Assembly (NCBI GenBank): GCA_023246555.1
Contig: JAHFIC010000025.1
Location: 1 to 12,248 of the forward strand
Length of the DNA: 12,248 bases
Reading direction: 5' to 3'
Source of the DNA: Candidatus Magasanikiibacteriota bacterium
GTDB taxonomy: Bacteria; Patescibacteriota; Patescibacteriia; Magasanikbacterales; UBA922
Below the pieces are notes generated by a model. The model did not search any database, was not told the origin of the DNA, and worked only from the letters and a program-made list of their open reading frames with translations. This document shows, piece by piece, positions 1 through 7,773 of this stretch. The first letter of the stretch is position 1, and each line of letters begins with the position of its first letter. The position numbers and the translations under genes were made by a program.

Positions 1-602
1 AGCCGGCGTACGGTCAAGAGTACTTTTTTCCTCGCGTATTTTTCTTTGAGCGCTTTCGCATCAGGATTCGTATCAAACACCGACAAATCCACGGCATTTG
101 GGATATACGCGATGCGTTCGCGCGGAATATACCAACTGGCACGTTCGACGAACTCTTTGCACGCGGCGATGGCGTAATCCGACGCTTTTAAGGACACGGC
201 GCGATACAGCGTGTGAATTTTTGCGTAGAACCAGTTATTTCCAGGCAAATCTAAAATGCCGCGGCCTTGTAAACTTGTAAAGAACGGTTTCTTCCGAAAA
301 AAATTGTACACCGCCGCATAGGCGGCAAATTTGTGGCAGTAAATTGCATGAATAATATCAACGCCATCCAAAAAATTTTTAAGTTCGCGATAAAACTGAA
401 TTTTTCCCGTGAGGCCATGCCCCCAAGCGACGCGCGTGACCGGCATGTCATCGTGCCAACCGGCCGTATTTTTTTCGTCCAACGTAAAAAATTTTACCGC
501 GTACCCATTTTGAGAGAGATATTTGCCAAGGTTATACGCGTACAACTCTCCCCCGCCAATGCGAGGCAAATACCAATCAATGATGATGCCGACGGTTTTC
601 AT
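1..602 (-). CDS. GT4-family glycosyltransferase, N-terminal part (cut by window edge)
   Basis: About 200 residues are visible, reading leftwards from the ATG at 600-602; the C-terminal half lies outside the window. The N-terminus has the GT4 (group 1) acceptor-domain pattern: a short beta strand, then IDWYLPRIGGGELYAYNL (about residues 8-25), the usual glycine-rich loop followed by the first helix. Near residues 160-168 is IPNAVD, the typical segment before the interdomain hinge, and the last visible residues (VLLTVRRL) match the start of the nucleotide-sugar-binding domain. It would be a cytoplasmic or membrane-associated transferase using a nucleotide sugar. Its ATG overlaps the TGA of the upstream epimerase gene (ATGA), suggesting translational coupling, and it is the last visible gene of the operon. 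Donor and acceptor cannot be told because the catalytic EX7E region is missing. The family call is strong, specificity unknown. Confidence 0.88.
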   Translation of the reverse strand, partial: MKTVGIIIDWYLPRIGGGELYAYNLGKYLSQNGYAVKFFTLDEKNTAGWHDDMPVTRVAWGHGLTGKIQFYRELKNFLDGVDIIHAIYCHKFAAYAAVYNFFRKKPFFTSLQGRGILDLPGNNWFYAKIHTLYRAVSLKASDYAIAACKEFVERASWYIPRERIAYIPNAVDLSVFDTNPDAKALKEKYARKKVLLTVRR

Positions 603-1540
603 AGGGTGCGAAACCATTGAATGGTCTCTTTCAATTGGTCCTCGAGGGCGACGGCCGGCTCATATCCGCAATCCTTTTTTGCTTCTGAAATATCGGCGCA
701 TCGGCGCGTGATATGATCCCAGGATCGACGTGGTATATACTGAATCCCCGCGATGTTATCAGTCAAACGATTAATGATTTCGGCAAGCTCGCGAATCGTT
801 GTTTCTCTACCAGAACCAAGATTGTACACCCCTCCAACCGCCGTATCAACAGTAGCGGAGGCAATTGTCCCACGAACAATATCATCAATAAAACAAAAAT
901 CTCGCGTCTCATCACCCGTGCCGGTAATCATGAGCGGCTCTCCTTTTAATGCTTTGGCGATAAAATTGGGAATGACATTGCGGTACTTCCCCGGCCGTTC
1001 TCCCGGCCCGAAAGAATTAAAATATCGAACGATGACGGTCGGGAGCCCGTATAATTCGTAATACAGCCGCGTGTATTCTTCGCCCGCGTATTTGGAAACC
1101 GCATACGGCGTTTCCAAAGACCCCGGCGCTTGCGTTTCTTTGAGCGGACCGCTTTCGGCGCCATACACGCACGACGATGACGCATACACAAAACGCTCGA
1201 CTCCGCTCTGTTTCGCGTGTTCAAGGACTTTCAAAGTTCCAACGATATTTGTTTCCTGATCTTCTCTCGGGTGTTCCACCGAATTTTGGTTGGCAAAATG
1301 CGCGGCCAGATGAAAAATGATTTCTGGTTTTTCCGCAAAAACTTTGTCAAGGGTTGTATCGTCTGTAATAGAACCCTGAACAAAAACACAACCCTCCGGC
1401 ACATTCTCGCGAAAGCCGGAATGTAAATTATCAACGACAATAATTTTCTGGCAGCCTTCTCGCAAAAGTTTTTTACACAATTGTCCGCCGATCGCCCCCG
1501 CGCCGCCGGTGACAAGAATGGTCTTATTCAAGCTGGTCAT
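599..1540 (-). CDS. NAD-dependent epimerase/dehydratase (extended SDR, UDP-glucose 4-epimerase-like)
   Basis: The product has 313 residues. It shows the extended short-chain dehydrogenase pattern: the NAD-binding TGGAGAIGG loop at residues 11-19, an acidic residue ending beta-2 (VVDNLHSG, 35-42), HLAA (77-80), a serine-rich strand YASSSCVYG (119-127) and the catalytic Y146-x3-K150 pair in PYAVSK. The later RYFNSFGPGERP and DFCFIDDIV segments are typical of GalE-like or UDP-GlcNAc/UDP-glucuronate epimerases and related dehydratases. I chose the ATG at 1538-1540 because the Rossmann fold starts immediately after it; a frame-open upstream ATG at 1624 would add 28 residues without fold signal and overlap wecC by 101 bp. 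The chosen start overlaps the end of the wecC-like gene by 17 bp. It probably interconverts a nucleotide sugar for the glycan made by this operon. The exact substrate cannot be read from sequence. Confidence 0.9.
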   Translation of the reverse strand: MTSLNKTILVTGGAGAIGGQLCKKLLREGCQKIIVVDNLHSGFRENVPEGCVFVQGSITDDTTLDKVFAEKPEIIFHLAAHFANQNSVEHPREDQETNIVGTLKVLEHAKQSGVERFVYASSSCVYGAESGPLKETQAPGSLETPYAVSKYAGEEYTRLYYELYGLPTVIVRYFNSFGPGERPGKYRNVIPNFIAKALKGEPLMITGTGDETRDFCFIDDIVRGTIASATVDTAVGGVYNLGSGRETTIRELAEIINRLTDNIAGIQYIPRRSWDHITRRCADISEAKKDCGYEPAVALEDQLKETIQWFRTL

Positions 1541-2753
1541 ACCCGAGAAGCAGGTATTCAAAAGGAAACGATATGCCACGATAGAGCCCTCGCGAATCAA
1601 TGAGCCATTGCTGAACCGATCCAAATGTCAGTGTTCGATAGGCATCATGGTCGGTGACCATTACAATACCATCTGCCCGCGCTAAAAACTCCTCAAACGA
1701 CAAGAGTGGCTGATCAAACACCTTCACATATGGATCATGGAAAATGACCTCATATCCTTTTGCCTGAAGGGCATGCATGATCACAATGGCTGGCGTTTCT
1801 CGTGCGTCATCAACATTTTTCTTGTACGCGACACCCAACATGCCAATGGTTTTCGTGCCATGCTTTTTTGCCAATCGATCTGCCGCATCCGCCACCACGA
1901 TCGGCATCGCGTCATTCACCCGCCGCGCTTCTTGCAGGAGCCTAGTCTTTTTTAAATCCTGTTCAATCAAAAACCACGGATCAAGCGGGATGCAGTGGCC
2001 GCCAACCCCCGGACCCGGCTCATGCACATGCACGCGCGGATGGCGATTGGCCAGGGCAATCGCTTCCCAGGTATTGACGCCGATTTCCGGCAGAACACGC
2101 GCCAGCTCATTGGCAAATGCGATATTCACGTCTCGATACGAATTCTCAATTAATTTCACCGTTTCCGCTGTTCTGCAATTTGTTGTTATCACCTCTCCCT
2201 GCACAAAACTTTTGTAGATCTCCGCTGTTTTTTTCCTGCTCGCTTCGTCAATGCCGCCGATGATGCGATCATTATGAACCATCTCATGAATCGTATTCCC
2301 TGGAATCGCTTTTTCCGATACATACGCCAAAGAAAAATCAATTCCGGCGCGAAGTCCGGCGCGCTCGAGAATTTCTTTCACAATTCCCTCGGTGGTACCG
2401 GGAGACACTGTGGACTCAAGAACTACGAGATCCCCCGGTTTCAACAATTGTAGAACGCTTTCTGCCGCCCGCTCCACATAGGATAAATCACAGCGGTGGT
2501 CAGCGGTCACCGGGGTTGGCACGGCAATAATATAGGCATCAGCCAATTCCAATCTATTCGTTGGCTGAAATCGAGTTTTAGCGTCGGTAAAAAGCGCCGG
2601 AAGTCCATCCTCTATAAATGGCAATTGTCCTTGCTTTAAGCCGTCGATCTTTTTTGCATCCACGTCAAACCCGACAATTTCATGTCCGCCCTTTGCAAGA
2701 AGAAGAGCAGTCGGAAGTCCGATATATCCCAATCCGATAAGCGCGATCCGCAT
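1524..2753 (-). CDS. wecC: UDP-N-acetyl-D-mannosamine dehydrogenase (WecC-like)
   Basis: The product has 409 residues and belongs to the UDP-glucose/GDP-mannose dehydrogenase family. The N-terminal NAD domain opens with GLGYIGLP (7-14). The central helix carries K200 and N204 (ETVKLIENSYRDVN), and the catalytic cysteine is C254 in PGPGVGGHCIPLDPWFL. That sequence, with HPRVHVHEPGPG just before it, is closer to WecC than to UDP-glucose 6-dehydrogenases. The conserved ER-x2-PG motif appears as SEKAIPG (146-152), with K in place of R. The C-terminal domain (about 290-409) has GVAYKKNVDDARETPA, the UDP-binding signature. The enzyme would oxidise UDP-ManNAc to UDP-ManNAcA with two NAD+. It starts 6 bp after the stop of the wecB-like gene that would supply its substrate. 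A UDP-glucose or other hexosamine dehydrogenase is possible but less likely given this neighbour. Confidence 0.92.
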   Translation of the reverse strand: MRIALIGLGYIGLPTALLLAKGGHEIVGFDVDAKKIDGLKQGQLPFIEDGLPALFTDAKTRFQPTNRLELADAYIIAVPTPVTADHRCDLSYVERAAESVLQLLKPGDLVVLESTVSPGTTEGIVKEILERAGLRAGIDFSLAYVSEKAIPGNTIHEMVHNDRIIGGIDEASRKKTAEIYKSFVQGEVITTNCRTAETVKLIENSYRDVNIAFANELARVLPEIGVNTWEAIALANRHPRVHVHEPGPGVGGHCIPLDPWFLIEQDLKKTRLLQEARRVNDAMPIVVADAADRLAKKHGTKTIGMLGVAYKKNVDDARETPAIVIMHALQAKGYEVIFHDPYVKVFDQPLLSFEEFLARADGIVMVTDHDAYRTLTFGSVQQWLIDSRGLYRGISFPFEYLLLGYDQLE

Positions 2754-2759
2754 ACGCTG

Positions 2760-3860
2760 TTATATTCCAAGAATACCAAAAATTTTTTCTGCCGCATGGC
2801 CATCGCCATACAATGGCCGCCATTCATGAGATTTCTCCATCATGATATTGACCGCTTCCAAAATTCTGTCCGGATCAGTACCAGCAACGCTATTCACGCC
2901 CGCCATAGTTGTCTCTGGCCGCTCGGTGTTGTTGCGAAGCGTAACACACGGCACCTGAAGAATGCTTGCCTCCTCCTGAATGCCGCCGGAGTCAGTCATA
3001 ACCAATCGTGCGTGTTTTTGAAGCCGCAACGCGTCAAAGAACCCCACAGGGATAATAGCGCGAACGCCGTGCGACAGCGACAAACCAAATCGTTCCATCA
3101 TTTTTTTCGATCGAGGATGGCACGAATAAATAATCGGCAGTTGGTGCGCGGCAAACACTCGGTCAAAAGAAGTGAGAATATTTCGAAATCGCTCCGGATC
3201 ATCCACGTTTTCTTGCCGATGCACCGTGGCCAGGATATACCCACCGTGTGCTAAACCAAGGGTGGTAAGAATGCTTGACGCATCCATGCGCGACCGCGCG
3301 TGATGCACAGAATCAACGATCGTATTCCCGGTCACAAAAATCCGATCTCCGGGAATGCCCTCTCGAAGGAGATACAATTTTGCCAGATCGCTTGGAACAA
3401 ACAAATAATCACACAATTGGTCGGCCACAATCCGATTGATTTCTTCGGTCATCGTATCATCATAGCTTCGAAGTCCGGCTTCAACATGGCAAAGTTTTGT
3501 CGTTAAATAGCTTGGCGCCGTGCGAAGTTTCCTGACCGCCAACGCTCCAGCAAGCACGGTGTTCGTATCTCCTTGAACAAAGACCAAATCCGGACGCTCC
3601 TGTAAAAGAATTTTTTCAATATCAATCAACATTCTGCCGGTATGCTCCCCTTGAAGATGGCTGCCACCAGACGCAATGCCTAAATCATACGCTGGAGCAG
3701 GAAGGTCAAGTTCCGCAAAAAAAATCTCATCCAGCTCATAGGAATAATGCTGGCCGGTGTGAATAATAAAAAACGGCACATTGCGCTCCCGCGCCAATCG
3801 AATGATCGGTGCTAATTTAATAATTTCCGGCCGCGTGCCCAGAATAAAGCAGAGTTTCAT
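2760..3860 (-). CDS. wecB: UDP-N-acetylglucosamine 2-epimerase, non-hydrolysing (WecB-like)
   Basis: The product has 366 residues, the usual length for the family. It opens with the GTRPEIIKLAPI signature (8-19). Later motifs are HTGQHYS (34-40), the catalytic Asp98 in VQGDTNT, Glu127 in HVEAGLRS, the E139-E140 pair in TEEINR, His214 in TVHRQEN, and the UDP-binding C-terminal run DSGGIQEEA (290-298) with RNNTERPET (309-317). These are the residues used by the enzyme that interconverts UDP-GlcNAc and UDP-ManNAc in the cytoplasm. The ATG at 3858-3860 is chosen because the first beta strand begins there; an upstream in-frame ATG at 3902 adds 14 residues of no family likeness. It is the first gene of the minus-strand glycan operon, followed 6 bp later by the wecC-like gene. 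No Shine-Dalgarno is visible. Confidence 0.95.
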   Translation of the reverse strand: MKLCFILGTRPEIIKLAPIIRLARERNVPFFIIHTGQHYSYELDEIFFAELDLPAPAYDLGIASGGSHLQGEHTGRMLIDIEKILLQERPDLVFVQGDTNTVLAGALAVRKLRTAPSYLTTKLCHVEAGLRSYDDTMTEEINRIVADQLCDYLFVPSDLAKLYLLREGIPGDRIFVTGNTIVDSVHHARSRMDASSILTTLGLAHGGYILATVHRQENVDDPERFRNILTSFDRVFAAHQLPIIYSCHPRSKKMMERFGLSLSHGVRAIIPVGFFDALRLQKHARLVMTDSGGIQEEASILQVPCVTLRNNTERPETTMAGVNSVAGTDPDRILEAVNIMMEKSHEWRPLYGDGHAAEKIFGILGI

Positions 3861-3874
3861 TTTTGGCTTATTTA

Positions 3875-3903
3875 TTGACTTTTCACAATTATTTGAGTAC
3901 ACT
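3875..3903 (+). promoter_or_regulatory. sigma-70-type promoter for the capsule-type transferase gene
   Basis: TTGACT (3875-3880) is followed by a 17-base spacer and TACACT (3898-3903). Both hexamers are close to consensus and the spacing is ideal. Initiation near 3910 leaves a leader of about 30 bases before the ATG at 3941. This also argues against the longer in-frame start at 3863, which would lie upstream of the promoter. Confidence 0.72.
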
Positions 3904-3905
3904 TC

Positions 3906-3934
3906 ATACTACATTTTTTTCTCCCAAAAAGCAA
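3906..3934 (-). promoter_or_regulatory. weak candidate promoter for the wecB-wecC operon
   Basis: Read on the minus strand, TTGCTT (3934-3929) lies 17 bases from TAGTAT (3911-3906). Each hexamer matches consensus only in part. It would start transcription about 40 bases before the wecB ATG and would overlap the initiation region of the divergent plus-strand promoter. This is the best match I found in the gap and it is tentative. Confidence 0.3.
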
Positions 3935-3940
3935 GCCGAA

Positions 3941-5470
3941 ATGCCTATGAAAAAACTCTGCATTGTCATGCAAAGCCAGTACGCGAAAATCGGCCATGCC
4001 TTCGCCGTCCATCTTAAAGAACGCTACGGTGTCGCCGAATTCTCTGCCTATGTCTTCTCGCTCGGGGCAGCCGAATTCCTGCGTGGGCAAAGAGACATTG
4101 CTTATGCTCCTATGCTGGTCGATCACGAACTGCACGAGGGGCTGAACGCTGGACCCACTGACCGCGAATATATCGCCCGGTTTGAAGAAACCTACGGCCC
4201 AGACGCCCACGGCCCAAACCTGTGGCAATACCTTTGGTGCGACCGCAAGCTTATGATGTCCATGGGGCCGAAAGAGGAAACCACCACCGTCCTCGATCCG
4301 CTTTACGACCACGATCGCCTCATGCGCGCGTTTCAAGTTCGCGCCAAGGCGATTGAAGCAATGCTCAAAAACGACCGACCGGACGCGCTGTTTTTTTTCG
4401 CGATCGGCACTTTGGGGCACCGGATTCTGTATCACGTCGCGCAGACGCTTGGGATCCCCTGTTACAACATTGATTTTCCCCGCGTGGCGAACCGCATGTG
4501 CATATCAAAAGATTATCGCACGCTTTCAACCGTCGAGGATGCATTCCGAACCTTTCAAAAAGAAAATATCCAGACGCCGTTTCATGACGAAGCAAAAAAA
4601 CTCCTCGACCAATTCCGCACGACCGGCTCACTCAATTTACAATACATGGACATTGCCGTCGGCGTGCTTCCTAAAAAAGGCCAGCTATTCAATCCGGAAA
4701 AATTCAAGCGGTCCGTTTCGTACCTTATCACGCTCTCGAAAAACTACTGGAAAAATCGCCGTCTCTTTGTTTACGGCATGACCGACGCAAACCCGATCCG
4801 CTTCATCGGACACAAAATCAAACAGCGCTATCGCATGATGCGCGGGGTGGAAGATCTCTATACGCCAACGGATTGGAGCGAAAACTTCGCGTACTTTCCG
4901 TTGCATTATGAACCGGAGCTTTCTATTTTGCTCTTATCTCCATTTTATTTTGACCAGATCGAACTCATCAAATATATTGCCCGCTCGCTCCCGCTTGAAT
5001 ACAAACTGTATGTAAAAGAACATCCGGCCATGGTCTCAAAACGCGCGCGCTCGTACTACAAAAAACTTCTCAAAATTCCGAACGTGCGGCTCATTCATCA
5101 CAAAACTCCGGGATTTGAAATCTTAAAACACGCGAAGCTCGTCACGGCGATCACGGGCACGACTGGCTGGGAAGCAGGCCTTGTGGGTGTTCCCGTCGTA
5201 AGCTTTGGCGAAGTATTTTACAACGCGCTCTCGTTCGTGAAGCGCGTGCACAATATCGAAGAGTTGCCGCAGGTCATTCGCCAGCAGCTTTTTCATTTTC
5301 ATTACGACGAAAAAGAAATGGCTGATTTTGTCGCCGCTGTCCTGGCCGAATCCGTGCCGTTTGATTTTTCCAAGCTCTGGTATGAAAATGATATTCCAAA
5401 ACTCAAAGAAAACGCCGGCCTCCAAACGTTTGCGGCGCTTATGATGCGGCACGCACGGAAAACAGGGTAA
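3941..5470 (+). CDS. capsule polysaccharide biosynthesis-type glycosyltransferase (KpsS/KpsC-like)
   Basis: The product has 509 residues. The C-terminal half carries the capsule-synthesis family pattern: FPLHYEPE (319-326), a helix with DQIELIKYIARSLP, YVKEHPAM (357-364), a PNVRLI strand, and AITGTTGWEAGLVGVPVVSFG (403-423). Together these resemble the nucleotide-sugar domain of the KpsS/KpsC beta-Kdo transferases and related surface-carbohydrate proteins. The N-terminal 200 residues resemble an acceptor domain with a Rossmann-like opening (KKLCIVMQSQYAKIGHAFAV) and a mid-domain DALFFFAIGTLGH strand. No signal peptide or membrane segment is evident, so it should act at the inner face of the membrane. 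The ATG at 3941 is followed by another at 3947; neither has a Shine-Dalgarno, and either could be used. It has its own promoter, is divergent from wecB and overlaps the convergent membrane transferase by 32 bp. Whether it transfers Kdo is unknown; no Kdo genes are visible. Confidence 0.82.
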   Translation: MPMKKLCIVMQSQYAKIGHAFAVHLKERYGVAEFSAYVFSLGAAEFLRGQRDIAYAPMLVDHELHEGLNAGPTDREYIARFEETYGPDAHGPNLWQYLWCDRKLMMSMGPKEETTTVLDPLYDHDRLMRAFQVRAKAIEAMLKNDRPDALFFFAIGTLGHRILYHVAQTLGIPCYNIDFPRVANRMCISKDYRTLSTVEDAFRTFQKENIQTPFHDEAKKLLDQFRTTGSLNLQYMDIAVGVLPKKGQLFNPEKFKRSVSYLITLSKNYWKNRRLFVYGMTDANPIRFIGHKIKQRYRMMRGVEDLYTPTDWSENFAYFPLHYEPELSILLLSPFYFDQIELIKYIARSLPLEYKLYVKEHPAMVSKRARSYYKKLLKIPNVRLIHHKTPGFEILKHAKLVTAITGTTGWEAGLVGVPVVSFGEVFYNALSFVKRVHNIEELPQVIRQQLFHFHYDEKEMADFVAAVLAESVPFDFSKLWYENDIPKLKENAGLQTFAALMMRHARKTG

Positions 5471-6887
5471 GTGCCTCTCCCTCGAAAATAATCTCCGCCC
5501 GATCAAGAATGCTGGAACTAAGTTCAATTGATCCGAGGATATCTGTTGGAATGAGCAAAAAGAATGCTTCTTCGTCAAGGGTATTTTTTAATTCCGCAAT
5601 CTCGATTGGCTCCGCGCGAATCCTCGTGTAAAAACCAATGGTATTCCAAGAAAAATGAATAATGGTGTAGAGCTTTCGCGAGATGGTTTGACGATTCAAC
5701 ACATCGCTTATCTCGCGCTCATCTTCGGCAATGGCATATTCTTTTCCGCGTGGCCACTCTCGTATCTCGAAGATCTGCCAGATGGTATTCACGAGGCCCA
5801 AAACAAAAAGGAATGCCAGAACGCCAAGGAATGCTGTGTGTAATTTTGGTTTTACCCGTTCATACCAAATAAAAATACACAGACCAAGAAACAGGGCAAA
5901 AAATGGATAGATGGGATCAAAATAATAGAACAATTTTGATTTTGAAAAACTGAGAAGTCCTACAATCACCGCCACCGACGCCAAGGTAGCGCAAAGAGGC
6001 TGAAACAGCAAAGCTCGGCGTACCTGTTTCCTTTGAGCAAGGATCCAGAAACACCCAACAACAAACAACACAAACCATGGTTCAAGAAGTTTCCCCGCCA
6101 ACGCAAGGAAATACAGTGGGCTTTCATTCCTTGCTCCAAGAAACGCATCTACATATCGATCAAACCCATGCCGCCCAAGATACGTCGAAAAAAAGACGTC
6201 ACCGTACCGTCGATATTGTGCAATGTGCCAGGGCAATGCCAAGAGAAGACCGACAATACTGCTTATCCAAAACAACGGCTGCCGCACCCAACGCCATTCT
6301 CGGTAGACGAAAGAGAAGATAAAAAAAAGTATCGGAATACAAACAACGAAAACACTTTTGAAAAGAATGGCCGATGCTATGGCGATACCCGTGCCAACAT
6401 ACCACATTGGTTTTTGCCATCCTCGAAAAAATGCGTACGTGGCAATAAGAATGGCAAAACTCACGGGAACATCAAAACGCACCTCGCGCGCAGAATAGAC
6501 AAACTGACTTGTGGTAAGAAGAATACTTGCCGACAGGAGCGCAATTCGGCGATTGCCCGTCAGGGCATGGGCAAAGGCATAGACAAGAAGCACCGTGCCT
6601 AGCCCCATGAGCGCGCCCGGCAAACGAAGCGCAAACTCAGTAAACCCGAATACCTGAACGCTCATGCCAATAAGCCAAAAGAGTAATGGTGGTTTGTCGA
6701 GCCACGGATCGCCATAATGAGTAAAGTACATGTAATTCTGAGATGCAATCATTTCATCGGATACCTTTGCATAAAACGCTTCGTCATAATCTTTGAATGT
6801 AAACCGTCCAAGGCCTGAAAGGAAAAGAATGCCTCCGCACACAGCCAAAACAATGATCGGAAAAACCGCCTTCATTCTTTGACTCAT
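5439..6887 (-). CDS. ArnT/PMT-like polyprenyl-phosphate-sugar-dependent membrane glycosyltransferase (GT83-type)
   Basis: The product has about 482 residues with many hydrophobic segments, starting with one at residues 8-26. The first extracytoplasmic loop has the catalytic acidic pair D35-E36 in KDYDEAFYA and then GDPWLDKPPLLFWL (59-72), the hallmark of ArnT and related GT-C enzymes. Later, LLSFSKSKLFYYFDPIYPFF matches the ArnT-type motif following the transmembrane core. The C-terminal 90 residues form a soluble tail. Such enzymes transfer a sugar from a polyprenyl-phosphate carrier to a lipid, glycan or protein outside the membrane. The start at 6887 is the most plausible of three near Mets (6902, 6887, 6875); the frame stays open to 7097, but that region lacks membrane character and overlaps the divergent gene. 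It is divergent from a polyprenyl-phosphate mannose synthase-like gene, which may make its donor. Acceptor unknown. Confidence 0.87.
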   Translation of the reverse strand: MSQRMKAVFPIIVLAVCGGILFLSGLGRFTFKDYDEAFYAKVSDEMIASQNYMYFTHYGDPWLDKPPLLFWLIGMSVQVFGFTEFALRLPGALMGLGTVLLVYAFAHALTGNRRIALLSASILLTTSQFVYSAREVRFDVPVSFAILIATYAFFRGWQKPMWYVGTGIAIASAILFKSVFVVCIPILFFIFSFVYREWRWVRQPLFWISSIVGLLLALPWHIAQYRRYGDVFFSTYLGRHGFDRYVDAFLGARNESPLYFLALAGKLLEPWFVLFVVGCFWILAQRKQVRRALLFQPLCATLASVAVIVGLLSFSKSKLFYYFDPIYPFFALFLGLCIFIWYERVKPKLHTAFLGVLAFLFVLGLVNTIWQIFEIREWPRGKEYAIAEDEREISDVLNRQTISRKLYTIIHFSWNTIGFYTRIRAEPIEIAELKNTLDEEAFFLLIPTDILGSIELSSSILDRAEIIFEGEALTLFSVRAAS

Positions 6888-6911
6888 GGGCAACAAAAAC
6901 ATACAGAAGTA

Positions 6912-6920
6912 TGCTACAAT
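6912..6920 (+). promoter_or_regulatory. extended -10 promoter element for the GT2 gene
   Basis: TGCTACAAT is an extended -10 element (TGn plus TACAAT, one mismatch to consensus). No good -35 is found 16-18 bases upstream. Initiation would fall near 6927, which would make the ATG at 6930 almost leaderless, or leave about 20 bases before the ATG at 6948. Confidence 0.5.
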
Positions 6921-6929
6921 GTTTGTGCT

Positions 6930-7646
6930 ATGCAAGCAAGAAAAGCAATGGTTCTCCTGCCGACCTACAATGAACGAGAAAACATCGGCAGTATCGTACC
7001 CGAAATTTTTTCTCTTTTCCCAGAAATTTTTATCATGGTGATCGACGATCAGTCGCCCGACGGCACGGCCGTTGCTGTTCGATCTCTGCAAAAACAATAC
7101 CCCAATCTATTTCTATTTGAACGGCAAAAAAAAGAGGGTCTCGGCCGCGCATATGCGGAAGCATTCCAGAAAGTCCTAAACGAATTTCCCGACATTGAAA
7201 CGGTCGTGACGATGGATGCCGATGGCTCGCATGATCCCGAAGACCTGCCACGACTCCTCTCGGCGCGATCCAAAGCTCAGGTGGTCGTGGGTTCGCGCTA
7301 TGTTCACGGCGGCGTTATTCACGGCTGGGAACACGCTCGTCAACTTTTGTCACGATGGGGCAATCGCTACGCGCGGTTTGTCACCGGCATCCCGGTCAAA
7401 GACGTCACGAGCGGTTTCAATTGCATAAGCGCTGACGTTTTGAAACGCCTGCGTTTTTCTACCCTTGACCCCTCCGGCTATGCCTTTACGATTTCCACCA
7501 AATACGCTATCTGGAAACTGGGCGCCAAGATGAAAGAAATTCCAATCACCTTCAAAAACCGCCGCTTTGGTGAATCAAAAATTTCTCTGCGCATTGTCGG
7601 CGAAGGCATTATCTTGCCATGGAAATTGTCACTGACAGGACCTTGA
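6930..7646 (+). CDS. polyprenyl-phosphate mannosyl/glycosyl transferase (GT2, DPM1-like)
   Basis: The product has 238 residues, the length of the compact DPM1-type synthases with no C-terminal membrane helices. Motifs in order: LLPTYNEREN (9-18), IDDQSPDGT (38-46), GLGRAYAEAF (70-79), the metal-binding DADGSHDPEDLP (96-107), GSRYVHGG (121-128), WGNRYAR (143-149), DVTSGFN (158-164), GYAFTIS (183-189), EIPITFKNRRFGESK (203-217). This set is diagnostic for dolichol/polyprenyl-phosphate mannose synthase and its glucose-using relatives. It would move a hexose from GDP-Man (or UDP-Glc) to a polyprenyl phosphate on the cytoplasmic side. The start at 6930 is chosen; ATG 6948 is an alternative that would begin right at the first strand. 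The divergent GT83-type enzyme is a natural user of the product. Its stop codon lies inside the -35 of the next promoter. Confidence 0.92.
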   Translation: MQARKAMVLLPTYNERENIGSIVPEIFSLFPEIFIMVIDDQSPDGTAVAVRSLQKQYPNLFLFERQKKEGLGRAYAEAFQKVLNEFPDIETVVTMDADGSHDPEDLPRLLSARSKAQVVVGSRYVHGGVIHGWEHARQLLSRWGNRYARFVTGIPVKDVTSGFNCISADVLKRLRFSTLDPSGYAFTISTKYAIWKLGAKMKEIPITFKNRRFGESKISLRIVGEGIILPWKLSLTGP

Positions 7647-7671
7647 CAACCATCCTCCTTTTTGCTATGTT
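7643..7671 (+). promoter_or_regulatory. strong sigma-70-type promoter for the 192-aa orphan gene
   Basis: TTGACA (7643-7648, perfect -35) is followed by a 17-base spacer ending in TGC and then TATGTT (7666-7671), an extended -10. Expected initiation is near 7678. The -35 overlaps the TGA stop (7644-7646) of the GT2 gene, so the downstream gene is transcribed independently with no intergenic space wasted. Confidence 0.8.
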
Positions 7672-7677
7672 ATTGTA

Positions 7678-7773
7678 TTGTTCTTTACGTCACGTCCAAA
7701 CGGCATGAAAACGCATATATTTATATGTCTTTTTGCGCCGTAATTGAACGGCAAACTTGAAGGAAAAAGCCCC
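7678..7773 (+). other. structured 5' leader with two inverted repeats
   Basis: The predicted leader is about 95 bases. It contains CATATA-TT-TATATG (7714-7727) followed by a T5 run, and GCCGT-AATTGA-ACGGC (7737-7752). CTTTTT (7729-7734) can also pair with AAAAAG (7764-7769), next to the Shine-Dalgarno AAGGA (7760-7764). The pairing is visible; any regulatory role is inference. I do not recognise a known riboswitch. Confidence 0.4.

Noticed and set aside
2682..3254. 190-codon plus-strand ORF across the wecB/wecC junction
   Set aside because: Antisense to two well-conserved enzymes; no recognisable protein features.
3872..4435. 187-codon minus-strand ORF opposite the capsule-type transferase
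   Set aside because: Antisense shadow without family motifs and overlapping the divergent promoter region.
6033..6602. 189-codon plus-strand ORF opposite the membrane transferase
   Set aside because: Antisense to a clear GT83-type gene; its translation is rich in Lys, Arg and Pro with no domain pattern, typical of a shadow frame.
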